Source of the DNA: Planomicrobium sp. CPCC 101110
Lineage (GTDB): Bacteria > Bacillota > Bacilli > Bacillales_A > Planococcaceae
Length of the DNA: 64,000 nucleotides
Assembly (NCBI RefSeq): GCF_007859395.1
Contig: NZ_VOHD01000011.1
Span: forward strand, 1-64,000
Reading direction: 5' to 3'
Part shown: positions 57,806-64,000 of the stretch, piece after piece
Layout: each line of letters begins with the position of its first letter
Numbering within the stretch: position 1 is the stretch's first letter
The notes under the pieces: model-generated
Database searches by the model: none
What the model saw: the letters and a program-made list of their open reading frames with translations, nothing else
What the model was told of the DNA's origin: nothing
Program-made: the position numbers and the translations under genes

Positions 57806-58705
57806 ATGGCTTTACATGTTGAACACGCGACAAAACGGTTCGGGAATTTCACGGCTGTGGATGATGTGTCGCTCCAGGTGGGGCAAGGCCAGATGCATGG
57901 TTTTTTGGGCGCCAATGGTGCAGGGAAGACGACGACATTCCGGATGATTCTAGGGCTTCTTGACCCGACTTCCGGAAAGGTTAGCTGGAACGGAAAGCCC
58001 ATTACATATGGAACAAGCCCGGAAATCGGTTATTTGCCGGAAGAACGGGGATTGTATCCAAAGATGAAAGTTGAAGACCAGCTGATTTATCTGGCGGAAT
58101 TGCGCAGGATGCCGAGGCTGGAGGCAAAGCGGGAGGCGGCCCGCTGGCTTGAGCGGTTTGAAGTGCCCCATTATGCTTCCAAAAAAGTGGAGGAATTGTC
58201 GAAAGGGAACCAGCAGAAAATCCAGCTTATTGCATCGCTTCTGCATAAACCCTCCCTGCTGATTTTAGATGAGCCGTTCAGCGGGCTCGATCCAGTCAAT
58301 GTGGAAATGCTGAAAAGTGCCATTCAGGATTTCCAAAAACAAGGAGCGACCATTGTATTCTCCAGCCACCGCATGGATCATGTGGAAGAACTATGCGACA
58401 ACATCAGCATTTTGGACAAAGGAAAAATGGTCTTGTCCGGTTCAATCCGCGACGCGAAACGATCATTTGGCAAACAAAAGGTCCATATCAAAACAGACGG
58501 CGACTTGTCGGCGCTGAAGAGTATGGAAGGCGTGGAGAAATTCAAAAAGACAAAGGATGGGGCGCTGTTTCAAATTTCCGATGATGCAGCAGCGCAAACG
58601 CTTTTGAACGAATCGATGAAATTGGGCGCACTGCGGCATTTTGCCATCGAAGAACCTTCGCTGGAAGAAATTTTCATCGCAAAGGTGGGGAAATTGCATG
58701 CATAG
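57806..58705 (+). CDS. ABC transporter ATP-binding protein (YhaQ/NatA-like)
   Basis: A 299-residue ATPase. Walker A is GANGAGKTTT, the signature is the degenerate LSKGNQQK typical of this subfamily, Walker B is LLILDEPFSGLDP, and the H-loop His is in FSSHRMDHVEELC. The C-terminal 80 residues are an extra domain as in NatA. With YhaP it would form an exporter, perhaps of sodium or small toxic compounds; the substrate is unproven. AAAGGAGGAG lies seven bases before the ATG. It overlaps yhaP by 8 bases. Confidence 0.93.
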   Translation: MALHVEHATKRFGNFTAVDDVSLQVGQGQMHGFLGANGAGKTTTFRMILGLLDPTSGKVSWNGKPITYGTSPEIGYLPEERGLYPKMKVEDQLIYLAELRRMPRLEAKREAARWLERFEVPHYASKKVEELSKGNQQKIQLIASLLHKPSLLILDEPFSGLDPVNVEMLKSAIQDFQKQGATIVFSSHRMDHVEELCDNISILDKGKMVLSGSIRDAKRSFGKQKVHIKTDGDLSALKSMEGVEKFKKTKDGALFQISDDAAAQTLLNESMKLGALRHFAIEEPSLEEIFIAKVGKLHA

Positions 58706-59945
58706 TTTTTGGATCATATTCAAACAGGCGTTTTGGACAAAAGCGAAAACCAAGTCTTTTGTTATCACCACCATTATTGTCTGTGCATCCTTTTTCCTGA
58801 TGGCCAATTTGCCGAAGCTCCTGGAGGCGTTTCAAGGCCCGGAAGAAGATTCGGTTCTCCATATTGTGGATGCCTCGGGAGAACTGGCGCCCCGCCTTCA
58901 GGAACAGCTGGAATTGATAGACAGCAGCGTCCATGCGGTGCCGACCGGCATGTCGGAAGCGGAACTGAGAGACGGCATCGCCAATGGAACAGTTGAAGCT
59001 TATATGGTGCTCGAACAGGAGGGGCAGCTGACGGCGCGCTATGTTTCGGAATCGGCCAATGAAATGGAAAACGGTTCCGGCATTGAACAGGCGGTGCAAT
59101 CGCTGCAAACGGTTTTGACCGCTGAGAGCTTGAATTTGAATGGCAGCCAAGTGGAACGGTTGTTTGCGCCGGCTCTGTTCGAGCGGGAAGCGATATCCGC
59201 GTCCTCAAAATCGCAGGAAGAATTAAGCCAGACAAGAGGACTGGTTTATATTTTGATCATGCTGATCTATATGTCTGTCATTTATTATCCCAATATGATC
59301 GCCACAGAAGTGGCTACCGAAAAATCATCCCGGGTCATGGAGATTCTGATTTCAAGCGTCTCGCCGGTCAAGCACATGTTTGCGAAGATTGCGGGCATTG
59401 GCACGCTCGGCATTTTGCAGATGCTCGTTTTCGGCTTATCAGGCTATGCAGCAATCCAAACGGCTGGAACAGGTATGACCGAAGGCGTTTTCAGCGTTTT
59501 CGGGTTTTCGGAAGTGAAAATCAGCACTTTCCTGTTCGCGGTTCTTTTCTTCCTGTTGGGATACTTTTTGTATGCTGTGCTCGCCGCTCTGCTTGGTTCA
59601 CTGGTCAGCAGGATAGAAGATGCCCAGCAGCTGATGCTTCCGATGATGTTTTTAATCATTGTAGCTTCGTTTATCGCTTTTTCTGGCATTTCCGTACCGG
59701 AGGCGAAATTTGTGACCGTCGCATCTTTCATTCCATTCTTTGCACCGCTAGTCATGTTTCTCCGTGTGGGCATGCTGGACCTTCCGCTTTGGGAACCGCT
59801 GTTGGCAATTGCCATTATGCTGATTACAATCGGGCTTCTCGGCTGGTTCGGGGCACGGGTTTACAGAGGAGGCGTGCTCATGTACGGTTCGTCTCAATCA
59901 TTGAAAGATATCCGCAGAGCAATTACGCTGGGAAATAAAAAATGA
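58698..59945 (+). CDS. ABC transporter permease (YhaP/NatB-like)
   Basis: A 415-residue ABC-2 type permease. TM1 is at about 20-38, a large extracytoplasmic domain follows to about 180, and five more TM helices lie between 185 and 395. The segment VATEKSSRVMEILISSVSPVKHMFAKI is typical of NatB-like permeases. ATG 58698 has AAAGGTGGGG seven bases upstream. It is coupled to yhaQ by overlap. A terminator follows. Confidence 0.92.
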   Translation: MHSFWIIFKQAFWTKAKTKSFVITTIIVCASFFLMANLPKLLEAFQGPEEDSVLHIVDASGELAPRLQEQLELIDSSVHAVPTGMSEAELRDGIANGTVEAYMVLEQEGQLTARYVSESANEMENGSGIEQAVQSLQTVLTAESLNLNGSQVERLFAPALFEREAISASSKSQEELSQTRGLVYILIMLIYMSVIYYPNMIATEVATEKSSRVMEILISSVSPVKHMFAKIAGIGTLGILQMLVFGLSGYAAIQTAGTGMTEGVFSVFGFSEVKISTFLFAVLFFLLGYFLYAVLAALLGSLVSRIEDAQQLMLPMMFLIIVASFIAFSGISVPEAKFVTVASFIPFFAPLVMFLRVGMLDLPLWEPLLAIAIMLITIGLLGWFGARVYRGGVLMYGSSQSLKDIRRAITLGNKK

Positions 59946-59952
59946 TAAAGGA

Positions 59953-59990
59953 GCCGTTTGCAGAGGTGTTTTTGGCAAACGGTTTTTTTT
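59953..59990 (+). terminator. Terminator after yhaP
   Basis: CCGTTTGC/GCAAACGG with a 13-nt loop and eight T. Confidence 0.88.
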
Positions 59991-60048
59991 CGTTCGCGTC
60001 CATGGTAAAATAGGAACAAATATTCGGCTTTTTAAAGGAGTTTTATCT

Positions 60049-61266
60049 ATGGGGAAAATTCGATTTATCCATGCGGCCGACCTGCATTTAGGCAGTCCGT
60101 TTACAGGCATGAAAGGATTGCAGAAAGAGCAGTGGAAAAAGCTGAGGGACAGCACGTTGGATGCTTTTGACCGGCTGATTGACTATGCTGTGGAATCGCG
60201 TCCTGATTTTTTGCTGATTGTCGGCGACATCTATGATGGGGAAGACCGCAGCATCCGTGCCCAGCATCGGTTCCAGATGGGCATGCAGCGCCTACGGGAC
60301 TCAGGGGTTCCTGTAGTAATCAGCCACGGCAACCACGATCATTTGGGCGGCAAATGGACCCGTTTTGAATTGCCGGAGAATGTGCATGTCTTCGGACCGG
60401 CAGTTTCCCAAACAGAACTGGCCACATCAAATGGAGATGTTGTCATTACCGGTTTCAGTTACAGCGAACGCCATATCAAAGAGCCGATGATTTCCGCTTA
60501 CCCGCCTGCCGACAAAAAAGAAGCTTTCCATATCGGCATGCTGCACGGCAGCATGGAAGGGGATACGGCTCACGCTGTATATGCTCCTTTCACAAAAGAG
60601 CAGCTGCTCGGCAAACATTATGACTATTGGGCGCTGGGCCATATCCATATGAGGCAGGAATTGCACCGGGAACCTTCCATCGTATACCCGGGCAATATCC
60701 AAGGGCGCCATAAGGGAGAAACGGGACCGAAAGGCTTTTATGATGTCACATTATCAAAGCAGGAAACGGTGCTTTCGTTTGTCCCGGCATCTGTCGTTCA
60801 ATTTGATCGCCTTGCGGTTTCATGCGGAGGCATGGTGCACATGAACGAAGTGCTGGAAGCTTGCCGGGATGCCGCAGGCGATTATGCCAGCCGTTATGGG
60901 TCCGCTGTAGTGGAACTCGAATTCACCGGCATGGCTCCAGAAACGGCAGAATTGTTCAATGAAATCCCGGAAACCGAATTGATTGAAACCATCCGGGAAG
61001 CGATAGAAGCGGACGGAGAATTTGTGTGGATCCATGGCCTTTCTTTTGAAGAAAGTGCGGCTGATTTTCCGCTGTCGCCGTTTGGCGAACAAATCATCGG
61101 CGCCATCAAAGGGTGGGGCATTGCCGGATGGAAAGAAGTGCTGAATGATTTGTACCGGCATCCGAAAGCCGGCAGGTTCCTTGATGCATTGGACAGCCGG
61201 TCGGTAGATGAACTTCAGGAAAGTGCCATCCAAAAAATTCGCCGCGGCATGCAAACAGGGGAGTAG
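60049..61266 (+). CDS. DNA repair metallophosphoesterase YhaO (SbcD-like)
   Basis: A 405-residue calcineurin-like nuclease. The metal-binding motifs are AADLHLGSPF, VGDIYDG, SHGNHDHLG, and GMLHGS followed by ALGHIHM. Residues after about 280 form a capping domain. It resembles SbcD/Mre11 and is paired with the SbcC-like ATPase YhaN, whose gene starts 4 bases after the stop. Together they probably process DNA ends; B. subtilis has the same yhaO-yhaN pair. AAAGGAG precedes the ATG by eight bases. Confidence 0.93.
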   Translation: MGKIRFIHAADLHLGSPFTGMKGLQKEQWKKLRDSTLDAFDRLIDYAVESRPDFLLIVGDIYDGEDRSIRAQHRFQMGMQRLRDSGVPVVISHGNHDHLGGKWTRFELPENVHVFGPAVSQTELATSNGDVVITGFSYSERHIKEPMISAYPPADKKEAFHIGMLHGSMEGDTAHAVYAPFTKEQLLGKHYDYWALGHIHMRQELHREPSIVYPGNIQGRHKGETGPKGFYDVTLSKQETVLSFVPASVVQFDRLAVSCGGMVHMNEVLEACRDAAGDYASRYGSAVVELEFTGMAPETAELFNEIPETELIETIREAIEADGEFVWIHGLSFEESAADFPLSPFGEQIIGAIKGWGIAGWKEVLNDLYRHPKAGRFLDALDSRSVDELQESAIQKIRRGMQTGE

Positions 61267-61270
61267 CCAT

Positions 61271-64000
61271 ATGAAAATTGAAAAACTGATTATATACGGA
61301 TTCGGCAAACACGAAAACCGGACAATTGATGTCGACCCACAAGCATCTTTGTTTTACGGAGTGAATGAAGCCGGCAAGACAACCATCCAGCAATTCATCA
61401 TCCAGACATTGTTTGGCTATCCTATGCGCAATCAAACGAAAACCCGGTATGAGCCAAAAGCTGGCGGGAAGTACGGCGGCCAAATTCATTTAGTGGATAA
61501 AAAATACGGCCGGGTAATCGTCGAACGGGTAAAAGGAAAGGCGGCGGGCGATGTGGCCGTCTTTTTTGAAAATGGCGCCAAGGGCGGCGAGGCAGAACTG
61601 AAAATGATTTTGCGGAATTTTGACCGGGCAGCGTTTGAATCGGTTTTCTCGTTTTCCATACACGAACTGCAAGGGCTAGAACGGATGACTGAAGAAGAAT
61701 TGAGCAGGACGCTTCTCGCTTCCGGCACAACCGGCATTGATGCCATTGCGAAAATGGAAAGCCGCCTGGAAAAGGATATGGGGCTATTGTTCAAGAAAGC
61801 GGGCCGTAATCCGGAAATGAATTTGCTGATCGAAGAACTCAAGGCAATCGAAAAAGAATTGCGTGATTACCGGTCAGAGACTGAACTTTATGGCCCTTAT
61901 AGGGAGCGGATCCGTGAAATAGAAAAACGCTTGGCCCATATGACGGAAGAAGAACAGCAGATTTCTAGCAGCATACGGGAAGCTGAAAAACGCCTTCAGT
62001 CAGTGCCTTTGCTTGAAAAGGCGGCTAAACTCGAACAAGAGTTGGAAGGGCTGGAAGGGGACGGATTTCCAGCGGACGGCAGGCGGCGGATGGAAAGGCT
62101 GCAGGACCGGATATCCGAAACGGCCGCAAAAATCGGATTAACGGCTGATGAGCTGGTTGCACTTGGGAACCATGATACTGTCCACCAAGAGACAGAGGTG
62201 CTTGAACGGCTGCTGAACCGCGAAACGGAATGGCATCAGCTGCAGATGCTGCATCGCAAAAAAAGGGATGAGTTTCTGCAATTGGCAGACGACAAGGAAC
62301 GGCTGATCGGTTTAGTCGGCATGACAGCCGGAGAAGCCCTGCAAAGCGATGTGTCATTGGGCCGCGAAGAACAGCTGATTGCCCACGTTCAGCAATTGGA
62401 CATGGAGGAAGAGGAAAAACGTTTTACTCTACGCCGATTGTCTGAAGAAAAAAGCACATTGGAGAACATTCGGAGGCAGATGGATACACTTCTGGATCAT
62501 CGGCCGACGGAGAAGGAGCGCCAAGAAGCCGAACACTGGCCGAGCTTGTCAAGGCAACTGGCAGAGGCAAAGGCCGCGAAGCGTCTTGAACGTTCCGCCA
62601 ATCCGCGCACTCTTAGCTTCCTTCTGCTTGGCCTTGGGCTGTTCGGCATCTTGCTCGGTATCATGCAGGGGAACTATGCGGTTGCAGGTCTTGCCCTTTT
62701 AGCGGCGGCAGCCGGGGGCTGGACCTTTATGAAGAACGGACAGCCGGCAAAGACGGACAGCAAGCATGAGAAACTGCTGCAGAAGTACGCAGGAAGAGAA
62801 AGTGAATGGGATGAGCTTGTACGGCGGATAAACGAGTTCGACCGAAAGATGGCGGAAGCGGAAGCCCAAATGGCTGCTGGCGAAGAAAAAGTGGCAGCCT
62901 TGTCCCAAGCTGCTTCAGGGCAGCCTGCCAAACAGGCATATGAACAGTTTCTTCAGCAGCTGGGAATCGAGCCGGGTGCGAGCCGGTCAACCGTCCTGGA
63001 TTTGTTTGAAAAGCTCCGGGAAATCCAGGCGGTCCATTCCCGCCTTGGCCGCTTGGAACAGGATCTGGATCTACTGGCCAGCCAGATAGGGGAATGGCTG
63101 GAACAAGCGGAAGTGATGGCGGGAAGGCCACTTTCTTCGGAAGGCTTGTATGCTGAATTGCGGAACGAGTTCGCTTTCCGACAAAAGCAGCGGGCAGAAG
63201 AGTTGAAAAGGAAAGAAAAGCGGATGGAACTTGAAACCGAGGCTAAAAAACTTGCTGCCTTTTTGGAACAAGCAGAAAAAGAAAAGCAGCTTTTGCTTGA
63301 GGAAGCATCAGCAGCTGATGATAATGAATTTTATAAGTTTGCCGACGATGCGGCGAAAAAAGAAGCACTCCTCCATGAACTCACGCCTATACGGTCCCAG
63401 CTGGCGGTGATTGGACAAACGGAGCTCCTAGCGGGCTTGGTCGAAGAAGAAACATTGACTGGCTTTTTGTCGCAGCAGGAAGCGGTCTTGAAGGAATTGA
63501 AAAGCGAACGCAACGAATTGCTCGCTGAACTGGCTGATAAGAAGCAGACCACGCAAAGACTATTATCGAACGGGGAATACGAAGAGAAACTGCAGCAATT
63601 CGAGGAGAAAAAAGCCGAGTTTGCAGACCTCGCAAAAAGTTGGGCGACAAACAAAGCGATTATGGAAGCGATCAAGCAAACCATGAACGAATTGAAAGAA
63701 AAGAAATTGCCGGCGGTCATCGCGAATGCCGAGTCGTATTTCAGCAAACTGACCGCCCATACGTATACGGGATTAGAGATGAATCCCGGCGGTTTTTTCG
63801 AAGCGGTAAGAGAAGATGGCATGCGTTTCCATATTGCTGAACTGAGCCAAGCGACAAAAGAGCAGGCATATATTGCCCTCAGGCTGGCCCTTGCGGTATC
63901 GATGCAGGAAAGCCATCCGTTTCCAATAGTGATGGATGACGCTTTTGTCCATTTTGATCGCAGTCGTCTTCAGCAAATGATAAACTTAATAACAGAGCTG
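61271..64000 (+). CDS. SbcC-like ATPase YhaN (partial, runs off the window)
   Basis: 910 codons are open from ATG 61271 to the window end without a stop. Walker A is FYGVNEAGKTT near residue 35. Long coiled coils (about 170-440 and 490-780) flank a hydrophobic pair of segments (TLSFLLLGLGLFGILLG and VAGLALLAAAAGG) near 445-480, unusual for an SMC-like protein but known in this family. The C-terminal Walker B is HPFPIVMDDAFVHFD near 895, so only a few dozen residues should be missing. It acts with YhaO. Confidence 0.93.
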   Translation, partial: MKIEKLIIYGFGKHENRTIDVDPQASLFYGVNEAGKTTIQQFIIQTLFGYPMRNQTKTRYEPKAGGKYGGQIHLVDKKYGRVIVERVKGKAAGDVAVFFENGAKGGEAELKMILRNFDRAAFESVFSFSIHELQGLERMTEEELSRTLLASGTTGIDAIAKMESRLEKDMGLLFKKAGRNPEMNLLIEELKAIEKELRDYRSETELYGPYRERIREIEKRLAHMTEEEQQISSSIREAEKRLQSVPLLEKAAKLEQELEGLEGDGFPADGRRRMERLQDRISETAAKIGLTADELVALGNHDTVHQETEVLERLLNRETEWHQLQMLHRKKRDEFLQLADDKERLIGLVGMTAGEALQSDVSLGREEQLIAHVQQLDMEEEEKRFTLRRLSEEKSTLENIRRQMDTLLDHRPTEKERQEAEHWPSLSRQLAEAKAAKRLERSANPRTLSFLLLGLGLFGILLGIMQGNYAVAGLALLAAAAGGWTFMKNGQPAKTDSKHEKLLQKYAGRESEWDELVRRINEFDRKMAEAEAQMAAGEEKVAALSQAASGQPAKQAYEQFLQQLGIEPGASRSTVLDLFEKLREIQAVHSRLGRLEQDLDLLASQIGEWLEQAEVMAGRPLSSEGLYAELRNEFAFRQKQRAEELKRKEKRMELETEAKKLAAFLEQAEKEKQLLLEEASAADDNEFYKFADDAAKKEALLHELTPIRSQLAVIGQTELLAGLVEEETLTGFLSQQEAVLKELKSERNELLAELADKKQTTQRLLSNGEYEEKLQQFEEKKAEFADLAKSWATNKAIMEAIKQTMNELKEKKLPAVIANAESYFSKLTAHTYTGLEMNPGGFFEAVREDGMRFHIAELSQATKEQAYIALRLALAVSMQESHPFPIVMDDAFVHFDRSRLQQMINLITEL

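Overview
The window is a chromosomal segment of a low-to-mid GC Gram-positive bacterium of the Bacillales. The tRNA order follows the Bacillus subtilis trnD cluster. Two blocks match B. subtilis yhc/yhb and yhe/yha synteny. Start regions carry AGGAGG-type ribosome sites, and GTG and TTG starts are common. Family Planococcaceae, perhaps Planococcus, is my inference. It rests on the look of the proteins and on the absence of the spore-associated yheC and yheD genes from an otherwise conserved yhe block.

Layout. 1-1954: 3' end of 23S rRNA, 5S rRNA, 16 tRNA genes and a strong terminator. 2107-6100: a DUF4188 gene, about 800 bp with no recognisable gene, a Pit phosphate transporter with its PhoU-like partner, a second identical tRNA-Leu(CAA), and a 5'-truncated SoxA-type oxidase pseudogene. 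6121-8000: small secreted, membrane and cupin proteins. 8219-21511: a galactoside-utilisation locus made of a YesN/YesM-type two-component system, a binding protein, two permeases, GH36 alpha-galactosidase, and GH35 and GH42 beta-galactosidases. It has two CcpA (cre) sites and an internal terminator-like hairpin after the binding-protein gene, and it lacks an ABC ATPase. 21521-34813: housekeeping and accessory enzymes, namely a kinase-HD fusion, a VOC protein, two tail-to-tail C45 hydrolases, a B3/B4 protein, QueG-TrmL, a purine permease, an aldo/keto reductase, an RluA synthase, a BdbC-thioredoxin pair and a YhcX-type GNAT-amidohydrolase. 35105-38710: phosphoglucomutase and a GAF kinase/LuxR regulator pair. 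38720-39995: an RsgA paralogue behind a leader peptide and terminator. 40143-49681: P450, membrane proteins, CDF transporter, a CBS protein with a shortened membrane domain, ChrA, kynU-kynB, and a phosphatase-like protein without its catalytic cysteine. 49858-64000: UspA, then leader peptide, yheI/yheH (bmrCD-like), yheE, yheB, yheA, yhaR, yhzD, yhaQ, yhaP, yhaO and a yhaN gene that runs off the end.

I see no insertion sequence, prophage or CRISPR array. The strongest candidates for undescribed biology are regulatory: two leader-peptide/terminator regions (upstream of rsgA and of yheI/yheH) that look like ribosome-mediated attenuation. Next are three proteins with altered active sites or architecture: HD changed to HN, a phosphatase fold without its cysteine, and a CorC-like protein with only one of its usual membrane segments.
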